A DNA stretch of 64,000 bases from Streptomyces sp. Y2F8-2 (GTDB lineage: Bacteria > Actinomycetota > Actinomycetes > Streptomycetales > Streptomycetaceae): assembly GCF_014905555.1 (NCBI RefSeq), contig NZ_BNGS01000004.1, positions 1 to 64,000 of the forward strand. The letters are read 5' to 3'. Below, one piece after another: positions 1 to 7,061 of the stretch (position 1 is the first letter of the stretch; each line of letters starts with the position of its first letter). Below the pieces are notes generated by a model. It did not search any database and was not told the DNA's origin. It saw only the letters and a list, made by a program, of their open reading frames with translations. The translations under genes and the position numbers were made by a program.

Positions 1-86
1 GGACGTATGACCTCCGTCGGCGGAACCACCCGCCGGAACAGCGTCCATAACTCATCCGGCACCAACCGCTCAATCAGATCCGTCAT
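1..86 (-). mobile_element. IS5-like transposase, N-terminal fragment
   Basis: The minus strand from an ATG at 86 encodes 28 residues before the window edge, opening MTDLIERLVPDELWTLFRR. This resembles the start of IS5-group (DDE) transposases common in Streptomyces, which cut and paste their own element. Only the N-terminal end is visible, so intactness of the element cannot be judged. No clear terminal inverted repeat could be defined in the following 100 bases. The damaged genes to its right make IS activity a plausible contributor to local rearrangement, but that is inference. Confidence 0.7.
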
Positions 87-378
87 GCACGGCTCAACGA
101 ACGATCACACCAAAGGAAACGACGTCTTAACCGTGTTGGTTGTGGTGTCGCCCTCAAAGGGCGTTCAGAATGCGGCTGTTCATCACGAACGGCCCGTTGC
201 GGGCCTCACCCTCGCTTGCCGAGCGTGGGGCGGACCCGCGGGAGGGCGTTTCCGCAGAGATGATTGATACGTCATCCAACCTAGACCCCAAGATGGATGA
301 CACATCAACTTGTGGGTCGAGTGAGTGGCTTCACATCGAGCGGTTTCACATCGTCGGCCCCCGGCAGGACGAAGGCGC
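87..378. other. Intergenic stretch between the transposase start and an oxidoreductase remnant
   Basis: No convincing coding region was found in these 292 bases. It carries two copies of the TTGAYRYRTCAA-type palindrome (264-308, listed separately), which suggests that a promoter of a lost gene once stood here. The left part probably belongs to the insertion sequence end. Confidence 0.5.
264..308. promoter_or_regulatory. Pair of palindromic operators (copies 1 and 2)
   Basis: TTGATACGTCAT (264-275) and ATGACACATCAA (297-308) each match the consensus TTGAYRYRTCAA at 11 of 12 positions, with centres 33 bp apart. Four more copies occur at 1033, 1061, 1115 and 1801. The form fits a dimeric winged-helix regulator, and the MarR gene at 1161 is the obvious candidate. 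That assignment is inference. Confidence 0.5.
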
Positions 379-1002
379 TCAGCCCGCCGGTTCGGCCGAG
401 GTCGAAGCGGCAGCACGTGCTCGGCTCACGGTTCGTCCGCGCTGTGACTCCGGGAACCGGTCGAGCATCGCCCGCAGCTCCGCGGCGCCGACGTTGGCGC
501 CGAAGGGCTCGGTGCCCGGTTCGAGTCGCAGCCCTTCGGCAAGTGGTCCTGCCATGACGGGATCGAACCCGAAAGCGTCGACGAGGCGCGCGACGGTGGC
601 GAGGTCGTCCGGATCGTCGCCGGCGATCGCGATCGCCTTGCGTCCCGGGGTCCCCGCCAGCCGGGCGCCGTCCTCGAGATCGTGGTAGCCCATGTGGTTG
701 AAGGCCTTCACCACACGCGCTCCGTTCAGGTATGCCTGCACGATCTCGCTGGAGGAGGTGAGCGGATCGGTGAGGTCCTCGCGGATCCCGTCGACCTCCC
801 ACCAGTGGTTCATCGCGTCGATGACGAGCTTGCCCCGCAGTGCTTCGGCCGGAATGCCGCGGTACTTGCCGAGCGGGAGTGCCAGGATGACGACGTCCGC
901 CTGGGCGCCGGCCTCCGCGGAGGTGACGGCGACTGCTCCCGGTGTGAGGACCTCTGTGGTGAGGGCGATCTCGGCGGGGTCGCCCGATCCGGCGATGAGC
1001 AC
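379..1002 (-). pseudogene. NADP-binding, F420-reductase-like protein lacking its N-terminal Rossmann loop
   Basis: The protein reads [14 protein letters not shown], then [30 protein letters not shown] and [14 protein letters not shown]. This is the pattern of NADPH-dependent F420 reductase-like (NADP oxidoreductase coenzyme F420-dependent) proteins. In that family about 25 residues with the GxGxxG dinucleotide loop precede the AGYxVLIAG strand. Here they are absent. Upstream an intact ribosome site AGGAG (1019-1015) is followed by CCACCAT, as though the start codon and first ~25 codons were deleted and the rest rejoined. Translation could still begin at GTG 1002, or at TTG 1044 giving 221 residues, but without the cofactor loop the product is unlikely to bind NADP normally. 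Two palindromic operators lie just upstream (1033-1072). Confidence 0.7.
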
Positions 1003-1032
1003 GCGATGGTGGACTCCTGAGCGAACAGATGG

Positions 1033-1072
1033 TTGATGTGTCAATCATCCAGCGGCGTTATTGACGTGTCAA
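1033..1072. promoter_or_regulatory. Pair of palindromic operators (copies 3 and 4)
   Basis: TTGATGTGTCAA (1033-1044) and TTGACGTGTCAA (1061-1072) are near-perfect palindromes with centres 28 bp apart, in the gap between the divergent oxidoreductase remnant and the MarR gene. The position fits a control region for both directions. Recognition by the neighbouring MarR protein is inferred. Confidence 0.6.
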
Positions 1073-1114
1073 CAAGTTGCTCCGGCGTCAGGCGCCCCGT
1101 CCGGCGCAGTGCCA

Positions 1115-1126
1115 GTGATATATCAA
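1115..1126. promoter_or_regulatory. Palindromic operator (copy 5)
   Basis: GTGATATATCAA differs from the TTGAYRYRTCAA consensus only at the first base. It lies 35 bp before the GTG start of the MarR gene, where a bound repressor would block that gene's own promoter. Autoregulation is therefore likely, though inferred. Confidence 0.5.
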
Positions 1127-1160
1127 CTATTTGGCTACACTCGTCCTCGTGGAGGATTCA

Positions 1161-1613
1161 GTGAACTGGTTGACCGCGGAGGAGCAGCGCGCATGGCGGA
1201 GCTTTGTCCGGTTGCATGAGCGGCTGGGCGGCCGCTTGGCGCGCTTGTTGCAGACGGAATCCAATCTGTCCGCCGCGGATTTCGCCGTCCTGGTCAATCT
1301 CACGGACGTGCCGGAGGGGCGGCGGCGCTACCAGGACCTCGCACGTGCACTGGAGTGGGAGAAGAGCAGGATGTCCCACCACATCGCGCGCATGGCCGGG
1401 CGGGGGCTGGTAGTGCGGCAGGAGTGTCTCGAGGACGGGCGGGGAGCTTTCGTGGCGATCACGGAGGCCGGTCGTGCGGCCATCGAGGCGGCGGCCCCGC
1501 TGCACGTGAAGGCGGTTCGTTCCCTGTTCCTGGACCATGTCACACCGGCGGAGCTGCGGACAGTGGCGGAGGTCTCCGAGCGCGTGGTGGAGAAGCTGGA
1601 AGAAGAAGCCTAG
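1161..1613 (+). CDS. MarR-family transcriptional regulator
   Basis: This 150-residue protein has the MarR layout: N-terminal dimer helix (AEEQRAWRSFVRLHERLGG), winged helix with LARALEWEKSRMSHHIARM as recognition region, the wing MAGRGLVVRQECLEDGRGAF, and a C-terminal dimer helix. GTG 1161 was chosen because GGAGGA lies five bases upstream (1151-1156); a TTG at 1131 has no such site. MarR proteins bind palindromes as dimers and usually release DNA on binding phenolics or on oxidation. Five of six local palindromes flank this gene or the damaged oxidoreductase remnants beside it, so it probably once controlled a small flavin/F420-linked oxidoreductase cluster and itself. The ligand is unknown. 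Confidence 0.85.
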   Translation: MNWLTAEEQRAWRSFVRLHERLGGRLARLLQTESNLSAADFAVLVNLTDVPEGRRRYQDLARALEWEKSRMSHHIARMAGRGLVVRQECLEDGRGAFVAITEAGRAAIEAAAPLHVKAVRSLFLDHVTPAELRTVAEVSERVVEKLEEEA

Positions 1614-1800
1614 CCTGACCGGTCGACCGGTCGGCCGTGCGTGGTCGTGGTGATGGTCGACGGCTTTGATCGGCGTGTCGGCCACGCGGACATTCTCGGT
1701 GTCCACCGGGAGGCCGTGCTCGGAGGCGGCGTTGACGTGGACACGCAAAGGGTGCGGCTGCCTGGAATAGAGACGGTCCGGCACACGTTCGGGCAGTCGG

Positions 1801-1812
1801 TTGATGTATCAA
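1801..1812. promoter_or_regulatory. Palindromic operator (copy 6)
   Basis: TTGATGTATCAA is a near-perfect palindrome lying directly before the luciferase-type remnant at 1816. Its place at the very edge of the surviving homology mirrors the copy before the truncated oxidoreductase (1033-1044). Confidence 0.5.
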
Positions 1813-1815
1813 CCG

Positions 1816-1911
1816 CAGCTGGACATGCTCGGTGAGGAGGTCGTACCCGTGCTGTGCAAGGAGTTCGCCACGAACCGGCCGGCCGTTCCCGACACCCCCA
1901 CCCACGCGTCA
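1816..1911 (+). pseudogene. C-terminal remnant of an LLM-class flavin-dependent monooxygenase
   Basis: The reading frame encodes PQLDMLGEEVVPVLCKEF followed by a few residues and VPDTPTHASL. This looks like the extreme C-terminus of luciferase-like (LLM, CE1758-type) flavin-dependent oxidoreductases. Everything upstream of it is missing, and the normal stop is gone. The frame stays open through GATPGGGL into the TPR gene at 1939. The assignment rests on about 30 residues and is moderate. A co-regulated pair of LLM monooxygenase and F420-reductase-like protein would explain the shared palindromes around both remnants. Confidence 0.45.
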
Positions 1912-1938
1912 CTGGGCGCGACCCCTGGAGGAGGACTG

Positions 1939-2370
1939 ATGAGCGACACCTTCAACGGCTACCCGGCGACGGGCGGCGTCGCACCGGACCGCTGGGCGAG
2001 CGCCCTGCACCTGTTCGACAACGGCGCCGGCGTTCCGCACGAGGAGACCACGGCGGAGCGCTGGGAGCGGGCCCAGCTGCTGTTCGAGGCGAGGGATTAC
2101 TCCGGGGCCGCGAAACTGCTCGCCGTGGTCGTCGAGGAGGTCCCCGAGCAGACCGCGCCCCGGCTGCTGCTGGCCCGCGCCTACTACCACTCGGCACAGC
2201 TGCGGCGTGCCGAGGAGCAGCTGCGGCAGATCATCGACCGTGACCCCGTGGAGCACTACGCCCACCTGATGCTGGGCCGCACCCTGCAACGCCAGGGCCG
2301 TCACGAGGACGCCGCACCCTGGCTGCGCATGGCCGCCGCCTTCACCGGAGAGCTCCCGGCCGACGACTGA
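1939..2370 (+). CDS. Tetratricopeptide-repeat protein
   Basis: This 143-residue protein contains two to three TPR units. The clearest are AQLLFEARDYSGAAKLLAVV, PRLLLARAYYHSAQLRRAEE and YAHLMLGRTLQRQGRHEDAA, with the usual small-residue and aromatic spacing. TPR helices serve as protein-binding scaffolds; there is no signal peptide or catalytic domain, so the protein is probably a cytoplasmic adaptor. The start at ATG 1939 is set by GGAGGAGG immediately upstream. The frame is also open upstream into a luciferase-type remnant, so a longer fusion product from TTG 1801 is formally possible but less likely. Confidence 0.8.
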   Translation: MSDTFNGYPATGGVAPDRWASALHLFDNGAGVPHEETTAERWERAQLLFEARDYSGAAKLLAVVVEEVPEQTAPRLLLARAYYHSAQLRRAEEQLRQIIDRDPVEHYAHLMLGRTLQRQGRHEDAAPWLRMAAAFTGELPADD

Positions 2371-2397
2371 CATGCCACCGGTGGCGCGACAGCGGGT

Positions 2398-2419
2398 GGC
2401 GGGCTCCATCGGGCCCGCC
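2398..2419 (+). terminator. Hairpin after the TPR gene
   Basis: GGCGGGC pairs with GCCCGCC across an eight-base loop, 28 bases after the TPR stop. It is a GC-rich hairpin without a U-run, as is common in Streptomyces. Confidence 0.4.
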
Positions 2420-2466
2420 GCTCACGCCCCCGGGGCGTAAACCCGCTCCGAGCGCGACCGGGAACC

Positions 2467-2759
2467 GTGATGGGCGCCCGCTGCTCCAGGACCGCGACCA
2501 AGGGCGGCCTGCAGTCCGCAACCAAGGCTCTGGCCATCGAGTACGCCACTCGAGGCGTCCGCAGCAACGCCGTCGCGCTCGGAGTCATCAAGACGCCGAT
2601 GCACTCCGAGGAGTATCACGACACGCTCGCCGGCCTTCACCGCTGGGCCGGATGGGCGAGGTGAGCGACGTCGTCGACGCGGTCGTCCACCTGGAGAACG
2701 CCCCGTTCGTCACCGGAGAGATCCTCCACGTCGACGGCGGCCAGAGCGCTGGTCACTGA
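2467..2759 (+). pseudogene. Short-chain dehydrogenase, truncated and frameshifted C-terminal half
   Basis: TKGGLQSATKALAIEYATRG and VRSNAVALGVIKTPM are the alpha-F and following region of a classical SDR. The frame then breaks near 2640. One base to the side it continues LGRMGEVSDVVDAVVHLEN and ends EILHVDGGQSAGH. A single C appears to be missing in CACCGCTGG (expected CACCCGCTGG for HPLGR). The N-terminal Rossmann half is absent and the catalytic YxxxK tyrosine position reads R (RTATK). The gene is therefore dead twice over. Confidence 0.8.
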
Positions 2760-2886
2760 CCAGGGCGTGCGGGTCTCTGGCCCCCGCTCGTGCACACAGT
2801 GAAGCCGACGTGCACCTCCGTCCAGGCCGTGCGAGGTGTGGACGGCCGACCGGAGGCGCATCGCGAGACGGCGTCTCGGTGGCTGG

Positions 2887-3810
2887 TCAGTCGGTGGTGG
2901 CAGGGGCGTGGAAGTAATGGCCCTTGTCGAGATCGGTCAGGAGGTCGGGCTGGGTCGGTTCCCAGTCCAGCAGTTCGCGGGTCAGCGTGTTCGACGCCGG
3001 GGCGTCGGCGCGGAGGAAGGCGCCCAGCCAGGAGAAGTGCTCCGATGCGGCCTCGGGGGCCACGGAGGCCGTCGGCACGTCGAGGTGACGGCCGATCACC
3101 TCGGCGATCTCGCGGATCGCGACACCCTCGTCCGCGACGCCGTGCAACACCGATCCGGCGGGGGCCTTCTCGGCCGCCAGACGGAACAGCCGTGCGGCGT
3201 CGAGACGGTGGACGGCCGGCCAGCGGTTGGCGCCGTCGCCGATGTAGCCGGAGACTCCCTTGGTGCGGGCAATGGCCACCAGGGTCGCCATGAAGCCGTT
3301 GTCTCCTTCGCCGTGACAGGTCGGAGAGAGCCGCACCACGGACGAGCGCACGCCGCGTGAGGCGAGTGCGAGCACCGCCTGCGCGGTGGCCGGTCGGATC
3401 GACGTCGGCGAGTCGTCGATCGTGGGCATGTCCCGCTCGGTCGCCACACGCCCGGGCGCGACTCCGACCAGGCCGGAGGCGAGGACGAAGGGGCGGTCCG
3501 TGCCGGCGAGCGCGTCGCCGAAGGCGTCGACGGCGCGGCGATCGGCCTCGGCGGCGCCCTGGAAGTCGCCGGTGAAGGCGATGTCGTGCTTGAAGGCGAG
3601 GTGGATCACCCCCTCCGAGGCGGCGGCCGTGTCCCGCAGGACGCCGAGGTCGTCGAGGGTGCCGCGGACGACCTCCGCCCCGGCGGCGGTGAGCGCGTCG
3701 GCGGAGGCGTCGGAGCGGGCGAGCCCGACGACCCGGTGCCCCGCGTCGATGAGCTCGGGCACGACGGCGGAACCGATCCAGCCGGACGCGCCGGTGACAA
3801 AGATGCGCAT
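2887..3810 (-). CDS. Extended short-chain dehydrogenase/NAD-dependent epimerase-like reductase
   Basis: The 307-residue protein opens MRIFVTGASGWIGSAVVPEL, the GxxGxxG loop of atypical/extended SDRs, and keeps VIHLAFKHD and a C-terminal substrate domain. The catalytic tyrosine region is unusual: I do not see a clear YxxxK in the expected place, and SPTSIRPATAQAV occupies it. This variant occurs in the 3-beta-HSD/epimerase-like subgroup of actinomycetes. It probably reduces or epimerises a small molecule using NAD(P)H in the cytoplasm; the substrate is unknown. It is transcribed divergently from the TetR gene, and twin operators sit between them, so TetR very likely represses it. Confidence 0.8.
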   Translation of the reverse strand: MRIFVTGASGWIGSAVVPELIDAGHRVVGLARSDASADALTAAGAEVVRGTLDDLGVLRDTAAASEGVIHLAFKHDIAFTGDFQGAAEADRRAVDAFGDALAGTDRPFVLASGLVGVAPGRVATERDMPTIDDSPTSIRPATAQAVLALASRGVRSSVVRLSPTCHGEGDNGFMATLVAIARTKGVSGYIGDGANRWPAVHRLDAARLFRLAAEKAPAGSVLHGVADEGVAIREIAEVIGRHLDVPTASVAPEAASEHFSWLGAFLRADAPASNTLTRELLDWEPTQPDLLTDLDKGHYFHAPATTD

Positions 3811-3831
3811 GACAGAGACCCCGAACTGTTG

Positions 3832-3880
3832 ATGTCAGTTACTGTCATCGACGCTAACACCTGATGTCAGTTGCTGTCAT
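3832..3880. promoter_or_regulatory. Twin operators between SDR and TetR genes
   Basis: ATGTCAGTTACTGTCAT (3832-3848) and ATGTCAGTTGCTGTCAT (3864-3880) are the same 17-mer with one difference, 32 bp apart (about three helical turns). Each is an imperfect inverted repeat ATGtCAG/CTGtCAT. The second lies just before TAGGAT (3886-3891), a likely -10 of the tetR promoter. This is the geometry of a TetR repressor controlling both divergent genes. Confidence 0.75.
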
Positions 3881-3897
3881 CACGTTAGGATCGGCGC

Positions 3898-4464
3898 ATG
3901 GGTAGATGGGAGCCGAACGCGCGCGGGCGCCTGGCGACGGCGGCGTTGGAGCTGTACAGCGAGCGCGGGTTCGAGCAGACCACCGTGGCCGAGATCGCCA
4001 GAAGGGCCGGGCTCACGGAGCGGACCTTCTTCCGGCACTACGCCGACAAGCGCGAGGTGCTGTTCGCCGGCTCCCGTGAACTGGAGGAGCTGCTCGTGCA
4101 GGCGGTCGCCGGCGCTCCGGAGTCCGCAGCGCCGATCGACGTGCTGGCGGTGGGCCTCGACGCGGTCTCCGAGATGTTCGCCGACCGGCGCGAGCATGCG
4201 CGGAAGCGGCACGCTGTGATCATGGCGAACGCGGAACTCCGGGAGCGCGAACTGATCAAGCTCGCCTCGATGTCGGCCGCGCTCGCCGACACCCTGCGCC
4301 GACGGGGCGTGGGGGAGCCGGCAGCGAGCCTGACGGCCGAGGCGGGGGTCGCCGTCTTCAAGGTCGGCTTCGAACGCTGGATCGCGGCGGCCGAGGAACG
4401 CGAGATGTCGCAGCTGATGCGGGAATCGCTGGACGAGCTCAAGGCCGTGGCTGCGGGAGGCTAG
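3898..4464 (+). CDS. TetR-family transcriptional regulator
   Basis: This protein has 188 residues. Its N-terminal helix-turn-helix (residues ~10-55) includes RLATAALELYSERGFEQTTV and AEIARRAGLTERTFFRHYAD, the signature TetR recognition segment. The C-terminal ligand domain is variable and gives no clue to the inducer. The start ATG 3898 has AGGA eight bases upstream. The divergent SDR gene and the twin 17-bp operators give a simple self-contained repressor/reductase module. A downstream MMPL exporter lies on the same strand 322 bp away and may or may not belong to the regulon. Confidence 0.9.
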   Translation: MGRWEPNARGRLATAALELYSERGFEQTTVAEIARRAGLTERTFFRHYADKREVLFAGSRELEELLVQAVAGAPESAAPIDVLAVGLDAVSEMFADRREHARKRHAVIMANAELRERELIKLASMSAALADTLRRRGVGEPAASLTAEAGVAVFKVGFERWIAAAEEREMSQLMRESLDELKAVAAGG

Positions 4465-4786
4465 GAGGAGGCGTACCCGGTGGGCCTGCCGGGTGTCGCC
4501 ACTGACGGCCCCGCACGGCGGGGGTCGGCGCCGTACGACCTCCAACGCTCCTTTGCCGGACCGGACTTCATTCCTCACCGACGGAGACTCGACAGCCCCG
4601 GTCCGAAAGCAACGACTCCTCACAACACAGGACGACCGAGGCAATGGTCTCGGCGTGCGGCCACTACGATCGGATTCCAAGACAACCATTCGACCGGCCC
4701 GTTCAGTGCGTGCCGGTCGGGGTCGCCGATGCCAGGGTCCGCTCCCCGGGCTGCGGTGATCTTCCTGCTCAGGAGGACCCTCCCGC
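4465..4786 (+). other. Intergenic region before the MMPL gene
   Basis: No gene was recognised in these 322 bases. It presumably holds the tetR transcript end (ACCCGG/CCGGGT can pair at about 4475-4495) and the promoter of the exporter. I could not fix -35/-10 elements with confidence, and I see no further copy of the twin operator. Confidence 0.4.
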
Positions 4787-6979
4787 ATGTTCCGACGTAT
4801 TGGGAACGCCGTCGTCCGACATCCCGTCTGGACGATCGTGGCATGGTTAATCGCGGCGGTGGCGATCGTCGCCACCGCTCCCAGCCTGCCCTCGAACAGT
4901 GACGAGAGCAGTTTCCTGCCCAAGAGTTACGAGTCCATCAAAGCCGCGGATCTCCAGACGAAGGCGTTCCCCAGCGCCTTCACCCCGTCCGCGATCGTGC
5001 TGTACCAGCGCACCGACGGCGGCAAGTTGACCGCCGCCGACCAGCAGGACGTCGCCCGGATCACCTCCGAACTGGGCAAGAAGCACATCGACCAGGTGCA
5101 GAAGGTCGTCCCCGGCCAGCCGTCGAAGGACGGCAGGTACACCCTGACCCTGGTCCAGATGGACAGCAAGAACGCCGGCCAGCCCAAACAGGCCGACGCG
5201 GCCAAGGTGTTGCGCGAGGATGCCAGGGAGCTGGCCAAGGGCACGCATCTCGACGCCAAGCTCGGCGGCTCCGCCGCGCAGGCCCTCGACCAGCAGGACT
5301 CGTCCCAGCGCGGTCAGGCCCTGATCGGCATCGGCACCTTCGTGATCATCCTGGTGACGCTGCTGATCATCTTCCGGGCACCGATCCTGGCCGTACTGCC
5401 CCTGATCCTGATCGGCCTGGTGTCCGCGGTCGCCAACGGGCTGATCGCTTACGCCACCAAGCTGTTCGACCTGCAGGCCAACAGCTCGATCTCCTCCATC
5501 CTGATCGTCGTGCTCTTCGGCGTGGGCACGGACTACTTCCTCTTCCTGATGTTCCGCTACCGCGAACGCCTGCGCGCCGGAGACGAGCCCAAGCAGGCCA
5601 TGGTCAACGCGGTGGACCGGGTCGGTGAGGCCATCGCCTCGGCCGCCGGAGCGGTCATCATCGCCTTCCTCGCACTGGTGCTGTCCACGCTCGGGTTCCT
5701 CAAGCAGATGGGCCCGGCGCTCGCCATCGCGGTCGCCGCCACCCTGATCGCGGGCCTGACCCTGATCCCGGCCGTGGTCTCGCTCATCGGGCCGAAGGTC
5801 TTCTGGCCCTCCAAGTCCTGGCAACGCGAGCCGGACAACGCCCGTTTCGCCGCCCTGGGCCGCGGCGTGCAGCGCCGCCCGGCCCTGACCGCCGCGGTGT
5901 CCGGACTCGTCCTGGTCGCGCTGTCGCTCGGCACGCTCGGCTACAAGGCCACGTTCGACCTGGCTTCGGGCTCCATGCCCAAGAGCAAGGAGTCCATGGT
6001 CGTCCAGGACGAGATGCAGAAGGCGTACTCGGCGGGCGCCGCCGCCCCCACCGACGTCTACCTCTCCAGCACCGACGGCAAGCCGCTGGACAAGACCGCC
6101 TTCGACGCCTACGCGAAGAAACTCGGCGACGTGGACGGCGTCGCCGGCGCCCGTATGACCCAGGTCAACAAGGACGGCACCACCGCGGACTTCACCGTCA
6201 CGCTCAAGTACGAGGCGTCGACGGACAAGGCGATCGACGCCGTGGGCAGGGTGCGCGACATCGCCCACTCCTCCGCCCCACAGGGCACCGAGGCCCTCGT
6301 CGGTGGCATGTCCTCGATCTACAAGGACATCAATGCCGCGGTCAACCACGACTACCGGACGGTCTTCCCTGTCGCCGCTGTTCTGATCATGGTCATTCTG
6401 GGGCTGCTGCTGCGCAGCGTGGTCGCCCCGTGGTACCTGATCGCCTCGGTGGGCCTCGGCTTCGGCGCCACCCTCGGCGCCACCGTCTGGATCTTCCAGG
6501 AGGGGCAGGGACACTCGGGGCTGATGTTCATGCTCCCGGTGATCATGTATCTCTTCGTGGTCGCCATCGGCACCGACTACAACATCCTCATGATCGCCCG
6601 GCTCCGCGAGGAGGCCCGGGAGGGCCGCGAGCCACGTGAGGCGGCCGGCATGGCGCTGAGGCACGCCGGGCCGACCGTGGCCGCCGCCGGCTTCATCCTG
6701 GCGGCGACCTTCGCCACGATGATGCTGGCGGGCAACTCGCTGCTCACGGAGATGGGTTTCGCGGTCTCCTTCGGCATCGCGGTCGCAGCCTTCGTCATGG
6801 CGATGTTCTTCACACCGAGTCTGACCGCGCTGATCGGCCACGCGGCGTGGTGGCCGGGGCACGGGGACCGCGCGGAGGGAGCGCCGGCCCGCACGGCCGC
6901 CGAATCCGTCGGTTCCGGGCCCGTCCCCGGCGAGGACCGGGACACGCTCGCGCACGATCCGTCCGGGCGTCGCAGCTAG
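4787..6979 (+). CDS. MMPL/RND-type membrane transporter
   Basis: The protein has 730 residues and two homologous halves. Each half has one transmembrane helix, an extracytoplasmic loop, then five helices: helix 1 near residue 10-30 (VRHPVWTIVAWLIAAVAIV), the first block ~175-330, a second start at ~360-385 and the last block ~525-695. GTDYFLFLMFRYRE and GTDYNILMIARLREE are the paired GxDY motifs that carry proton translocation in the MMPL family (MmpL3, ActII-3). It should export a lipid or secondary metabolite using proton motive force. ATG 4787 follows AGGAGGA by nine bases. The substrate is unknown. A perfect hairpin follows the gene. Confidence 0.9.
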   Translation: MFRRIGNAVVRHPVWTIVAWLIAAVAIVATAPSLPSNSDESSFLPKSYESIKAADLQTKAFPSAFTPSAIVLYQRTDGGKLTAADQQDVARITSELGKKHIDQVQKVVPGQPSKDGRYTLTLVQMDSKNAGQPKQADAAKVLREDARELAKGTHLDAKLGGSAAQALDQQDSSQRGQALIGIGTFVIILVTLLIIFRAPILAVLPLILIGLVSAVANGLIAYATKLFDLQANSSISSILIVVLFGVGTDYFLFLMFRYRERLRAGDEPKQAMVNAVDRVGEAIASAAGAVIIAFLALVLSTLGFLKQMGPALAIAVAATLIAGLTLIPAVVSLIGPKVFWPSKSWQREPDNARFAALGRGVQRRPALTAAVSGLVLVALSLGTLGYKATFDLASGSMPKSKESMVVQDEMQKAYSAGAAAPTDVYLSSTDGKPLDKTAFDAYAKKLGDVDGVAGARMTQVNKDGTTADFTVTLKYEASTDKAIDAVGRVRDIAHSSAPQGTEALVGGMSSIYKDINAAVNHDYRTVFPVAAVLIMVILGLLLRSVVAPWYLIASVGLGFGATLGATVWIFQEGQGHSGLMFMLPVIMYLFVVAIGTDYNILMIARLREEAREGREPREAAGMALRHAGPTVAAAGFILAATFATMMLAGNSLLTEMGFAVSFGIAVAAFVMAMFFTPSLTALIGHAAWWPGHGDRAEGAPARTAAESVGSGPVPGEDRDTLAHDPSGRRS

Positions 6980-6996
6980 CGACAGTGTGACGGGCA

Positions 6997-7026
6997 GGTC
7001 TGCCGGGCCGCGCGGCCCGGCAGACC
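6997..7026. terminator. Bidirectional terminator between MMPL and kinase genes
   Basis: A perfect 30-bp palindrome (15 + 15), starting GGTCTGCCGGGCC and ending GGCCCGGCAGACC, lies between the convergent MMPL and kinase genes. It should end both transcripts. Confidence 0.85.
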
Positions 7027-7061
7027 GAACTCGTGACTCCGCACGTCCGGCTGCACACGGG

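Noticed and set aside
521..545. tRNA-like GGTTCGAGTC motif
   Set aside because: It lies inside the oxidoreductase coding sequence and no cloverleaf can be formed around it.
140..688. Long plus-strand open frame over the left end
   Set aside because: It runs antisense through the oxidoreductase remnant and has no ribosome site or recognisable domain; it is a product of high GC content.
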